DNA of 29,578 nucleotides. It comes from an uncultured Treponema sp. Lineage in GTDB: Bacteria; Spirochaetota; Spirochaetia; Treponematales; Treponemataceae. The notes below the pieces were generated by a model that was not told where the DNA came from, ran no database searches, and was given only the letters and a program-made list of their open reading frames with translations. Position numbers and translations under genes: made by a program. Shown here piece by piece: positions 15,805 through 23,738 of this stretch (position 1 is its first letter; each line of letters starts with the position of its first letter). The stretch covers positions 1-29,578 of the forward strand of contig CAJPOL010000011.1 of NCBI GenBank assembly GCA_905372265.1, written 5' to 3'.

Positions 15805-17277
15805 TTACACTTTCCGCCAGAGAGTCCCGTTAACGGTATCTTCCAAAACAATACCTTGCTTCTTTAAAAGCTCCCGAATCTCATCAGCCCGCTTAAAGTC
15901 CTTTTGTTTTTTAGCCTCCGTCCGTTCGGCAACCAGCCGTTCTATTTCGCCGGTATTTTCAACTGCTCCGCTGTTATTACGTCCGTTTACAGCATCCGCT
16001 TCGGCAATAAGATTAAGACCGAGTACCGAATCGAAGACCGTTATCAACACAATGGCGTCCCGAATATCCAATTCCTTATCTTTCAACAGCTGCTGCAGTA
16101 CGGAAAGCGCACGAGGCGTGGAAATATCTTCCTCAAGCGCTTGAATAAAGTCAGTTAAATATCCGCGCGCTTTTTCTCCGGTTAAAAGCGATGCTGCCTG
16201 CTCAGCCGTTATGCGTTCTCCAACTGTTCTAAACTCAGCCGCTTTATCCGCAGCCAAGAGGTTAGCAATCCGCCGCTCAAGGTTTCTCCGTCCGTTCCGC
16301 GCCGTTTCCATCGCTTCCCACGAGAATGTCAACTGACTACGGTAATGACCGCCGAGCAGTAAAAAGCGGTAATCAAGCGGGGCAAATCCTGCCTCAATAA
16401 CTTTTTCCAATGTGATAAAGTTACCGGAAGACTTAGACATCTTCCCCTCTCCCATCACAAGAAATTCATTATGCATCCAGTACTTAACCCATTGCTTCCC
16501 CGTTGCTCCCTGTGATTGAGCTATTTCATTCGTATGATGAATACGGATATGATCAATACCGCCGGTGTGGATATCGAATTGCTCTCCCAAATACTTCATG
16601 CTCATTGCGGAACACTCAATATGCCACCCCGGGTACCCCCTACCCCACGGCGAATCCCAGACTAAAGCCTGATTCTCAAATTTACTCTTTGTGAACCAAA
16701 GTACAAAGTCAAGAGGATTGCGTTTATTCTCATCCACTTCGATGCGGGCGCCCGCTTTTAATTCCTCAAGGTTCAAACAAGCAAGATCTCCGTACTGAGG
16801 AAAGGTAGTAATATCGTAATAGAGATTTCCGCCGGATGAATAGGTATGTCCGTTTGCTTCTATCCGTTTAATCAGCTCAATCATCTCAGGCACATGATCG
16901 GTGGCCTTGCATACCACATCGGGACGGAGAATGTTGAGCCGCTCGGTATCTTTAAAAAATGCCTTAGTATAAAAGTCAGCGATTTCCAAAACGCTCTGCC
17001 CGCGCTCTTTCGCCGTTTTAACCATTTTATCTTCGCCTTCATCGGAGTCGCCTGAAAGGTGGCCGATGTCGGTGATATTCATCACATGTGTAACGGGATA
17101 CCCCAAAAACCGCAGCAAGCGGGCTAAGGTGTCCTGAAATACATACGCGCGCAAATTACCGATATGCGCATAGTTATAGACGGTCGGCCCGCACCCGTAA
17201 AATCCTACTTTATCGTTATTAAACGGAACAAAATCTTCAATTTGACGTCCGAGAGTGTTATATACACGTAATCCCAT
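15805..17277 (-). CDS. cysS: Cysteinyl-tRNA synthetase
   Basis: 490 residues, class I aminoacyl-tRNA synthetase charging tRNA-Cys. The HIGH-type motif is HIGN (38-41) in PTVYNYAHIGNLRAY; the KMSKS motif is exact at 279-283 (GEGKMSKSSGN). Zinc ligands include Cys29 (FYGCGPTVYN), the Cys in WHIECSAMSMKYLG and the His/Glu in HHTNEIAQS. The C-terminal anticodon-binding helical part ends with IVLEDTVNGTLWRKV, as expected. ATG 17277 has GAGGAG five bases upstream. It heads the unit with the ECF sigma, anti-sigma and TIG/transglutaminase-like genes, and is divergent from murB. A possible TATACT -10 (minus strand, 17340-17335) lacks a recognisable -35. Confidence 0.98.
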   Translation of the reverse strand: MGLRVYNTLGRQIEDFVPFNNDKVGFYGCGPTVYNYAHIGNLRAYVFQDTLARLLRFLGYPVTHVMNITDIGHLSGDSDEGEDKMVKTAKERGQSVLEIADFYTKAFFKDTERLNILRPDVVCKATDHVPEMIELIKRIEANGHTYSSGGNLYYDITTFPQYGDLACLNLEELKAGARIEVDENKRNPLDFVLWFTKSKFENQALVWDSPWGRGYPGWHIECSAMSMKYLGEQFDIHTGGIDHIRIHHTNEIAQSQGATGKQWVKYWMHNEFLVMGEGKMSKSSGNFITLEKVIEAGFAPLDYRFLLLGGHYRSQLTFSWEAMETARNGRRNLERRIANLLAADKAAEFRTVGERITAEQAASLLTGEKARGYLTDFIQALEEDISTPRALSVLQQLLKDKELDIRDAIVLITVFDSVLGLNLIAEADAVNGRNNSGAVENTGEIERLVAERTEAKKQKDFKRADEIRELLKKQGIVLEDTVNGTLWRKV

Positions 17278-17338
17278 ACAAACTCCTCAGTAAACGGTAC
17301 TCATGGAAAGGTATCTATTCCAAACCGTACCGATAGTA

Positions 17339-17344
17339 TATAGT
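17339..17344 (+). promoter_or_regulatory. Possible -10 element for a leaderless murB transcript
   Basis: TATAGT ends eight bases before the murB ATG at 17353, so transcription would start at about the start codon. The -35 region is poor (TTCCAA or similar near 17318). The same AT-rich stretch on the minus strand gives TATACT (17340-17335), a possible cysS -10. Tentative. Confidence 0.35.
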
Positions 17345-17352
17345 GTTTTTGT

Positions 17353-18360
17353 ATGTTTAATCTAGGCAATACACGGGAAAAAAGCAACTTTACCGTTCAA
17401 CCGTTAGAAAAAATACAGCGAAATGTGAAATTAAAAGATTTTACAAGTTTTAAAATCGGCGGAACTGCCGATATATATATTACGCCCGATTCAATTGAAG
17501 AATTAAAGGAGGCGCTCCTGTTTATTACACAGGAACGGATTCCGGCAATTTTACTGGGCGGCGGTACCAATCTGCTCATTCCCGATTCGGGAATACGCGG
17601 AGCGGTTATCCATACCTGCAACTTAAAAGAGCTGCGCCTTTCCGGCGCAGGCCAAGACAGACTGGTGGAAGCGGCTGCCGGTGTTTCAATGCAGGAGCTG
17701 ACGGAATTTTGCGCCGCACAGGGGCTCTCGGGCATGGAAGATTTTGCGGGATTGCCCGGTACGGTGGGCGGCGCCGTGTTTATGAATGCCCGCTGCTATG
17801 AAAAATCGATTTCCGATGCAATCGTATCGGTATCGGAGCTGTGCGCTTCGGAAGACGGCTGTACACTGAAAGAACACGGCTATCATCCTGATGAATGGGC
17901 ATATAAGCGCTCGCCTTTTCAGCCGCCGGATAAAAACCATGCGGCCATCACCGGCGATAGGCGGATTATCGTATCCGCCGTGTTTAAAACAGCGCCGGGC
18001 AATGCGGATGCAATCCGTGCCGTGATGGAGGAACGGATTGCAGACAGGAGAGAAAAAGGGCACTTTAAACTGCCCTCTGCCGGAAGCGTTTTTAAAAACA
18101 ATCGGGCATTCGGAAAGCCGTCGGGAATGCTGATTGATGAAGCCGGCTTACGCGGATTAAGGATAGGAGGAGCGCAAGTCGCTCCATGGCATGGAAATTT
18201 TATCGTGAATACCGGACAGGCAACAGCCGCAGAGGTAACGGACTTGATTATAACGGTCAAGCGCCGTGTAAAAGAGCAAACAGGGTTTGAGCTTGAGCCG
18301 GAGATTGTATTTGCGGAGCCGCCGGAAGCGCTCCGCAATAGAGCCGTGCAAACGGTTTAA
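17353..18360 (+). CDS. murB: UDP-N-acetylenolpyruvoylglucosamine reductase
   Basis: 335 residues. FAD/NADPH enzyme reducing UDP-GlcNAc-enolpyruvate to UDP-MurNAc in cytosolic peptidoglycan synthesis. FAD-binding motifs: FKIGGTADIY (33-42), ILLGGGTNLL (66-75) and GLPGTVGGAVFMNARCYEKS (133-152). YKRSPFQ (184-190) supplies the Tyr/Arg region. LPSAGSVFKNN contains catalytic Ser245, and ELEPEIVF near the end holds the conserved Glu. It looks like a type II MurB. The N-terminal 25 residues are less conserved. ATG 17353 has no Shine-Dalgarno, but a -10-like TATAGT lies eight bases upstream. It is divergent from cysS and is followed 68 bases later by the dual-CNB gene, probably in the same transcript. 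Confidence 0.96.
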   Translation: MFNLGNTREKSNFTVQPLEKIQRNVKLKDFTSFKIGGTADIYITPDSIEELKEALLFITQERIPAILLGGGTNLLIPDSGIRGAVIHTCNLKELRLSGAGQDRLVEAAAGVSMQELTEFCAAQGLSGMEDFAGLPGTVGGAVFMNARCYEKSISDAIVSVSELCASEDGCTLKEHGYHPDEWAYKRSPFQPPDKNHAAITGDRRIIVSAVFKTAPGNADAIRAVMEERIADRREKGHFKLPSAGSVFKNNRAFGKPSGMLIDEAGLRGLRIGGAQVAPWHGNFIVNTGQATAAEVTDLIITVKRRVKEQTGFELEPEIVFAEPPEALRNRAVQTV

Positions 18361-18428
18361 ATTACGCGAGGGGCTATACAGACCCCCCGCCGGCTGCTAT
18401 TATAGGTGTTAAAAAAGAGGGTAATATA

Positions 18429-19694
18429 GTGCTTCAATTGTCTTTTGTAAATTTCAAACGCGGATCATACATTCTTATTGAAGGAAAGGACGATACCGAC
18501 CGCTTTTATATTATACAAAGCGGCCAGGTACAGATCGGAAAAGAACAAGAAGTTGTAGCGGAAGAAGAAGGAAACCTACTCGGGCCGGGAGACTTTTTAG
18601 GGGTGGTCGCTTGTATGGCGCGCCATAGCCAAATTGAAACGGCGATTGCCGTTACCGATATTGTACTCATTGCCGTACACTATTCGCAGTTCTCGGAATT
18701 AATCGAAAAAAATACTCCTATTGCAATGAAAATCATCTATTCATTCAGTAAAAAAATGCGCTATTTGGACGAAGCGCTGACAAGGATTACGCTTAAACGG
18801 AATATTGACACCGATGCTTCTCATCTTTTCAGCATCGGCGAGTATTATTTGCGGATGTCGAAATTTGAACTTGCGCTGTATGCATATTATCATTATTTGA
18901 AAGAAAAACCGAACGGAGACTTTGCAGAGACCGCCCGAAAGCGTTTTATGGCTATTAAAGCAACCGGCGTTAAAGCTCCGATTGATATGCTTGAACCGGA
19001 TACCACCCAAATGGTACGGACATATAACAGAGAGTCTATGATATTTTGCGAGTGTCAATCAGGCAGCGAGTTATACATTATCCAAGGAGGCCATGTCAAA
19101 ATTTCAAAAATAGTTGACAATAATGAAGTGTTATTGGCTGTCTTAAAAGAAGGTGATATGTTCGGCGAAATGGCCTTGTTGGAAAATAAGCCCCGTTCGG
19201 CAACCGCCATCACTACACCGGGGCAGTGCCAGCTTTTAGCCGTCAACCGGCAAAACTTTAATCAAATGGTTGCAACGCAGCCTCAGCTGATTGCGCGGCT
19301 CACCACTACCCTCGCCGACCGGATTTGGGTAATGTACAAACAGCTTGCCAACACCCGTATTTCCGTACCGATCGAAAAAATGTATGATATGCTGACCATT
19401 CAACTTGAAAAGCTGCGGATAGCGCCTGAAGCGGGCAAGCAGCACACGTTCTCTTTCGGCCCTGCAGAGCTCGCAAAAATGTGCAGTATTTCGAAAGAAG
19501 CGGCACCGAGGGTTATCAGTGAATTTTTAACAGCGCCGATTATACGGAGCGCCGAAAATAAAATTATTATTACCGATACATTGGAATTGTCCAAACAAAC
19601 CGCTTACTTTAAAAAAATGCGGGACATTGAATTGGCCCGCCAAACCGCCCGTGCCAATGAGAGCGGATACTGGGCAAAACCCCCACGGAGATAG
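18429..19694 (+). CDS. Dual cyclic-nucleotide-binding Crp-like regulator with winged helix
   Basis: 421 residues. Two CNB beta-barrels: about 5-110 and 195-310. The second has a canonical phosphate-binding cassette, FGEMALLENKPRSATA, with the cyclic-nucleotide contacts Glu247 and Arg256. The first has GDFLGVVACMARHSQIE in that place and lacks both, so it probably does not bind ligand. Between them is a TPR-like helical piece (HLFSIGEYYLRMSKFELAL, 132-150). The C-terminus (about 343-386) reads as a Crp-type winged helix (PAELAKMCSISKEAAPRVIS), so it is likely a DNA-binding regulator. GTG 18429 has GAGGG seven bases upstream. It sits between murB and a small exported protein (3-base gap). The ligand (cAMP or other) is not known. 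Confidence 0.88.
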   Translation: MLQLSFVNFKRGSYILIEGKDDTDRFYIIQSGQVQIGKEQEVVAEEEGNLLGPGDFLGVVACMARHSQIETAIAVTDIVLIAVHYSQFSELIEKNTPIAMKIIYSFSKKMRYLDEALTRITLKRNIDTDASHLFSIGEYYLRMSKFELALYAYYHYLKEKPNGDFAETARKRFMAIKATGVKAPIDMLEPDTTQMVRTYNRESMIFCECQSGSELYIIQGGHVKISKIVDNNEVLLAVLKEGDMFGEMALLENKPRSATAITTPGQCQLLAVNRQNFNQMVATQPQLIARLTTTLADRIWVMYKQLANTRISVPIEKMYDMLTIQLEKLRIAPEAGKQHTFSFGPAELAKMCSISKEAAPRVISEFLTAPIIRSAENKIIITDTLELSKQTAYFKKMRDIELARQTARANESGYWAKPPRR

Positions 19695-19697
19695 ACA

Positions 19698-20264
19698 ATG
19701 AAAGCTGTAATTTTTATCGCAGCGCTGTTAGCCGCTGCACTTCCGCTCACCGGTGAAACCGCAGATACTACGCCGGTACAAAAAACAGCGGCAGCAAAAG
19801 AAAGCCTTTCGACCGAATACCGCGGCATCAAGCTCGGTATGGGAATTGATGCAGTGAAAGAAGCGCTTAAACAAGACGAACTATTCGGCTACCGCGGAGA
19901 ACGGGATGTGTCGCTGCTCGCTGTAAAAAACAGAAGTCTCATCGAATCGGCGGGCTCGTTTTTTATCAGCAGATCATGGTTTCAGTTTTATGAAGAATCG
20001 CTTTACACGATGATTTTCAAACTCAATACCGATACGGTTGATTATTATTCTATCTATTCAAAATTTTGTGAAAAATACGGAGAGCCTTCTTCGATCAACC
20101 CGAAACGCGCCGTTTGGGAGGACGAAAAGACCCGCATCGTTATTGAGCGTCCGTTAATAGTCAAGTACATTGATTTGAAAGTGTTCAATGAACTTGTTAC
20201 CCAAAGCGCCGACACAAAAACGACCTCCGACACAAACAAAAAAGCCTTTATCGACGGTTTTTAA
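19698..20264 (+). CDS. Small exported hypothetical protein
   Basis: 188 residues. Signal peptide MKAVIFIAALLAAALPLTG, then a Thr/Ala-rich linker and a domain starting YRGIKLGMGIDAVKEALKQD. This GI.LG....V...L pattern is like small periplasmic proteins in which a short helix packs on a beta-sheet, and a similar stretch (NIALGTAVDDLLAAW) occurs near the end of the exported protein at 25707-27542. No catalytic residues are evident. ATG 19698 follows the regulator's TAG by 3 bases, with GGAG seven bases upstream, so it is cotranscribed with it. Function unknown; probably periplasmic. Confidence 0.8.
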   Translation: MKAVIFIAALLAAALPLTGETADTTPVQKTAAAKESLSTEYRGIKLGMGIDAVKEALKQDELFGYRGERDVSLLAVKNRSLIESAGSFFISRSWFQFYEESLYTMIFKLNTDTVDYYSIYSKFCEKYGEPSSINPKRAVWEDEKTRIVIERPLIVKYIDLKVFNELVTQSADTKTTSDTNKKAFIDGF

Positions 20265-20358
20265 TCGGACAGCTAGGGGTACCTGCGGCGGATACTTTGA
20301 TATATCCGGCAGCCCATCGACTATGAAACAACAGTTCTTCTCTTATTCGTGCGGAGGG

Positions 20359-20400
20359 TTTAATACCCCGACGCTCTGCGTCGTAACAAAGGGTATTAAA
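20359..20400. repeat. Bulged hairpin, first of two related CCCCGACGC elements
   Basis: TTTAATACCC (20359-20368) pairs with GGGTATTAAA (20391-20400), and inside it CGACGC (20369-20374) pairs with GCGTCG (20378-20383) around TCT. The stem is interrupted only by TAACAAA (20384-20390) on the 3' side, as though a longer perfect palindrome had gained seven bases. The core ATACCCCGACGCTC recurs at 20430-20443. Confidence 0.7.
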
Positions 20401-20423
20401 GCCGACTGCAACCACCTTATGAG

Positions 20424-20464
20424 AACAACATACCCCGACGCTCGCGTCGGGGTTGTTGATTTTC
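20424..20464 (+). terminator. GC-rich hairpin, probable terminator after the murB-regulator unit
   Basis: CCCCGACG (20433-20440), loop CTCG, CGTCGGGG (20445-20452): an 8-base-pair perfect stem, extendable by AACAA (20424-20428) with TTGTT (20453-20457). A short T-rich run (GATTTTCC) follows. It shares its core with the preceding hairpin. Terminator function is likely but the T-tract is weak. Confidence 0.5.
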
Positions 20465-20503
20465 CTTTCGCAGCTGGAAATCCGAAATTGACGGATTATT
20501 TTC

Positions 20504-20533
20504 TTGACAACTGAGATAAAATGCCCGTAAAAT
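20504..20533 (+). promoter_or_regulatory. Predicted sigma70-type promoter of the EF-G-like gene
   Basis: Perfect -35 TTGACA at 20504-20509, an 18-base spacer, and -10 TAAAAT (five of six matches) at 20528-20533. The start would be near 20540, giving a leader of about 80 bases. Confidence 0.6.
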
Positions 20534-20619
20534 ATATAAAAGGGCGCTTTACAAAAGAATCAGGTTAGATTTTTAAAAGATGCTCGATGATTGCAAAAAT
20601 CAGTATGAGGAGCTTCACG

Positions 20620-22701
20620 ATGGAAAGAGGAACCGAGAAAATCAGAACAATTGCGATAGCAGGACACGGTCAATCGGGGAAAACAACGCTTATCGAAAAC
20701 CTTGCAGCGATAACCGGCGCTATCCCGCGGGCAGAAACGGTTGCAAGCGGAAAAACCCTCAGCGATTATACCCCTGAGGAGATTGAGCGGAAAATTTCAA
20801 TCTATTCAGCGCTTGCATCGATGCATTGGAACGATACCCTTATTAATTTTTGGGATACGCCGGGCGCATCGGATTTTATCGGTGAAGTTATTGCCGCTTT
20901 CCGTTCTGCGGAGGCCGGTTTAATGGTACTCGACGGACGGGCGGGCGTACAGATCGAAACAATTAAATATTGGCGCGACCTTGACCGCCGCAATAAGCCC
21001 CGTCTGGTGTTTGTTAATAAAATGGATGAAGACCGGGCGGATTTTGAGCGCGCCGTACAGGATATAAAAACGCAATTCAATGCCGATGTTTTTCCGGTTA
21101 CGTTCCCGATAGGCAAAGGTGCTGAACTGACCGGCATTGTTGATGTACTGCACGGCGTTGCCTATCAATTTAACGAAAACGGCACGGAAAAAGAGATACC
21201 GATTCCGGAAGCCGCACGGCCGCGTTATGATGAGATGCGCGAGGTGCTTGCGGGAGCTGCGGCTGAAGGCGATGAGGACTTATTGGTAAAATTCATCGAT
21301 GAGGGAGAGTTAAGCGATTCGGAAATTGCACAGGGACTTACGCTTGCTATGAAAAACAACCGGATTGTTCCGATTTTTGCAGGAGCGGCGCAGATACCGG
21401 CAGGCCTTACCGCCTTACTCCGTTTTATTGCTGAGATTATGCCCTCGCCTGAGGGATGCTTGGAGCGTTCAATAACGGAAAAAGATGAGCGGTCTGTCAA
21501 AATTGACTCTGCACAGGCTTTTTCAGGCTTTATCGTCAAAACCTCAAACGATCAATTTTCAGGAAGACTTTCTTATATTAAGGTGATAACCGGCGTTCTT
21601 AACGCTGATGCGGAAGTCCACAATATTAACGAGCAAAAAAGAGAGCGAATCGGCAAGCTATATCGTGCCGTCGGAAAAAAACTGACCGAAGTCAAAACGC
21701 TTTCGGCGGGAGATATCGGCGTAGCGGTAAAACTCGGCGCTGCCAAAACGAATGATACGCTTGCAGCCGAGCAAACATGCGCTCCGTTTATCCGGCTGCG
21801 CACGCCCGAACCGATTTATTCGCTGGCTGTTGCAGCGGCGGATAAGAAAAACGATGATAAACTGGGTGAGCTGCTTTTACGCGCATGCGAAGAAGATATG
21901 ACCCTTTCTTTTACCTATAATGCTGAAACAAAACAGAATGTATTTTCCGGAATGGGAGACCTGCACACGGCGATTGTACTTGACCGCATAAAGAAACAGA
22001 CAAAAATTGAGATTCAAACCTCCATTCCCCGCATCGCCTACCGCGAAACCATCCGGCAAAAAGCTCAAGCTGAGTACACGCATAAAAAACAATCGGGCGG
22101 GCATGGACAATTCGGACGTGTCGTATTGGCAATCGAACCGCTTGCCCGCGGTGAAAATTACAGCTTTACCAATGCCGTTTTCGGCGGCGCTATCTCAAAA
22201 GGATATATACCCGGTATCGAAAAAGGCGTTAAAGAAGCGATGGAAAGCGGCGTTATGGCGGGCTATCCCGTTGTTGATGTCGGTTCAACGGTTCTTGACG
22301 GGAAAGAACATCCCGTCGATTCTTCGGAAATGGCTTTTAAAATTGCAGCGCGGAATGCGTTTAAGAATGCGATGCGTAATGCCGGCCCTATTTTGCTTGA
22401 ACCTGTAATGAGTGTAACGGTATTTGTAGAGACCGCCTATTTAGGCGATATTATGAGCGATCTTTCCTCTCGGCGGGGGCGCATTCTCGGCCAGTCACAG
22501 CTTGCAAACGGTATTGAAGAAATCCGCGCTCAAGTGCCGCACAAGGAATTGCTCCGCTATGCCATTGATTTACGCTCCATGACCAGCGGAACCGGTTCTT
22601 TTGAGCTCGCATTCGACCATTATGATCCTATTTCCGGTAAAATTGCTGAAGAGGTGATTACCGCCGCTAAAGCCTTTATGGAAGAGCAGGAAGACCAGTA
22701 G
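20620..22701 (+). CDS. EF-G-like translational GTPase (second EF-G type)
   Basis: 693 residues, with the full five-domain length of elongation factor G. G1 is GHGQSGKTTL (15-24), G3 is DTPGASDF (79-86), G4 is NKMD (133-136). In true EF-G G3 reads DTPGHVDF and its His positions the attacking water; here it is Ala83, as in the divergent EF-G-like subfamily where this His is often replaced. Domains II-V are present, including KKQSGGHGQFGRV and YIPGIEKGVKEAMESG of domain IV, and LSSRRGRILG near the end. It is presumably a paralogue of a canonical FusA elsewhere; its role in translocation, recycling or stress is unknown. ATG 20620 is chosen over 20587 because GAGGAG lies seven bases upstream. It is monocistronic as far as seen. 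Confidence 0.92.
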   Translation: MERGTEKIRTIAIAGHGQSGKTTLIENLAAITGAIPRAETVASGKTLSDYTPEEIERKISIYSALASMHWNDTLINFWDTPGASDFIGEVIAAFRSAEAGLMVLDGRAGVQIETIKYWRDLDRRNKPRLVFVNKMDEDRADFERAVQDIKTQFNADVFPVTFPIGKGAELTGIVDVLHGVAYQFNENGTEKEIPIPEAARPRYDEMREVLAGAAAEGDEDLLVKFIDEGELSDSEIAQGLTLAMKNNRIVPIFAGAAQIPAGLTALLRFIAEIMPSPEGCLERSITEKDERSVKIDSAQAFSGFIVKTSNDQFSGRLSYIKVITGVLNADAEVHNINEQKRERIGKLYRAVGKKLTEVKTLSAGDIGVAVKLGAAKTNDTLAAEQTCAPFIRLRTPEPIYSLAVAAADKKNDDKLGELLLRACEEDMTLSFTYNAETKQNVFSGMGDLHTAIVLDRIKKQTKIEIQTSIPRIAYRETIRQKAQAEYTHKKQSGGHGQFGRVVLAIEPLARGENYSFTNAVFGGAISKGYIPGIEKGVKEAMESGVMAGYPVVDVGSTVLDGKEHPVDSSEMAFKIAARNAFKNAMRNAGPILLEPVMSVTVFVETAYLGDIMSDLSSRRGRILGQSQLANGIEEIRAQVPHKELLRYAIDLRSMTSGTGSFELAFDHYDPISGKIAEEVITAAKAFMEEQEDQ

Positions 22702-22727
22702 CATGTACCATCTTTGAGAGAGGCGTC

Positions 22728-22745
22728 AGCCGCAGAAGTGCGGCT
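22728..22745. terminator. Hairpin between the convergent EF-G-like and CDF genes
   Basis: AGCCGCA (22728-22734), loop GAAG, TGCGGCT (22739-22745): a perfect 7-base-pair stem in the 43-base gap between convergent genes. On the plus strand a CTTTTTC tract follows about ten bases later, within the CDF gene end. Probably serves as terminator, but the distance to the T-tract is long. Confidence 0.4.
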
Positions 22746-23707
22746 CATTCCGCCTTTTTCAAGTCTTTTAACGAAAGACCGTAGGATTCTTCATTCCGGT
22801 TAGAATTATACGGTTCTACATGCAGTACCACATCATACACATTGCCGATTCTTTCTTTTATTTCAAGGGTGATCTTTTCTGCAATGATGTGCGCTTCATT
22901 GACGGACATCACACCGTCAACTTCTATATCCAAATTAATATCCCATAGATTTGCCATCTTCCGTATACGCGCCCGATGCGGATTCCGCGCCTCAGGTACG
23001 GTAGCAACAGCCTTGAAGAGCTCTTCATAGAGCTTTTCATTCGTATTGCCGTCCATCAGTTCCACATTCAGCTCAATAAATAAGGTAACAGCCGACTTCA
23101 TAATCCAAAATGAGACAAGCAAAGCTATTACCGGATCAAGATACGGAGCGTGCAATAATATCGACAAAATACAGCCGATTAACACGGAGGAAGAGATAAT
23201 AATATCGTTTACCATATTCCGTGCATTCGCTAAGATCATCAAACTGTTCGCTTTTTTTCCAAGCAGATATTGGTTAAGCGCCAATAGCAGCTTACCGATT
23301 ATGGACGCTGATGTAGCTAACAAGGCAATGCGTTGAGGCATGGGAAGTACCGCTCCGCCATATACTTGAATAAGCCGGTTCATTGCTGCAATACAGAGCT
23401 GTATCCCTGCAAGCATAATAATAAACGCCAGTACCAGCGAGGCAACCGTCTCGGCGCGCTGCCGTCCCCACGGATAATGAGTGTCCGATGGTTTATTGAT
23501 AACAAAACTGACTATGACTGCCATTATTGCAATACCGACATCGGTTGCCGTATCAAGTCCATCGCCTAAGACGGCAAGGCTTCCCGTTATAAAACCTGCT
23601 GTCAGTTTTACAGCGCACAACAGTACATTTCCGGCAAGGGCGATAAATGAAGCAGACCGGACAATCCGAGTCCGGTCTACCGTGTGCGGTTGATTCCGGT
23701 CAATCAT
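22745..23707 (-). CDS. Cation diffusion facilitator (CDF) family metal transporter
   Basis: 320 residues with about six transmembrane helices (for example IALAGNVLLCAVKLTAGFI and LVLAFIIMLAGIQLCIAAM) and a C-terminal cytoplasmic ferredoxin-like domain (NLWDINLDIEVDGVMSVNEA, HIIAEKITLEIKERIG). It should export a divalent cation by proton antiport. The TM2 metal site reads GDGLDTATD (Asp52-X3-Asp56) and the TM5 site ANARNMVND (Asn164-X3-Asp168), instead of the His-X3-Asp typical of zinc exporters; this suggests another metal, perhaps Mn(II). ATG 23707 has GAGG four to five bases upstream, whereas ATG 23719 has none. It is last in the methyltransferase-aldolase unit, 31 bases after the aldolase stop. 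Confidence 0.9.
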   Translation of the reverse strand: MIDRNQPHTVDRTRIVRSASFIALAGNVLLCAVKLTAGFITGSLAVLGDGLDTATDVGIAIMAVIVSFVINKPSDTHYPWGRQRAETVASLVLAFIIMLAGIQLCIAAMNRLIQVYGGAVLPMPQRIALLATSASIIGKLLLALNQYLLGKKANSLMILANARNMVNDIIISSSVLIGCILSILLHAPYLDPVIALLVSFWIMKSAVTLFIELNVELMDGNTNEKLYEELFKAVATVPEARNPHRARIRKMANLWDINLDIEVDGVMSVNEAHIIAEKITLEIKERIGNVYDVVLHVEPYNSNRNEESYGLSLKDLKKAE

Positions 23708-23738
23708 GGAACCTCGCATAGAAACAAAACGTCATTTT

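Larger units (their letters stand above)
20265..20619. other. 355-base intergenic stretch
   Basis: Lies between the small exported protein and the EF-G-like gene. From left to right it holds about 90 bases with no recognised feature, the two related hairpins (20359-20400 and 20424-20464), the predicted promoter (20504-20533) and a leader of about 80 bases ending in the EF-G-like Shine-Dalgarno. An open frame across much of it has no ribosome-binding site, runs through both hairpins and resembles no protein, so I do not call it a gene. Confidence 0.7.

Noticed and set aside
15795..15851. Longer N-terminus of the sigma factor starting inside cysS
   Set aside because: Starts at a TTG with no Shine-Dalgarno and adds residues outside the ECF fold.
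18361..18428. GGGG...CCCC pair downstream of murB as a terminator
   Set aside because: Only four base pairs around a nine-base loop and no T-run; murB and the regulator are probably cotranscribed.
20188..20514. Open frame of 108 codons across the 355-base gap
   Set aside because: No ribosome-binding site, overlaps the end of the exported protein gene, reads through both hairpins, and the protein looks like random composition.
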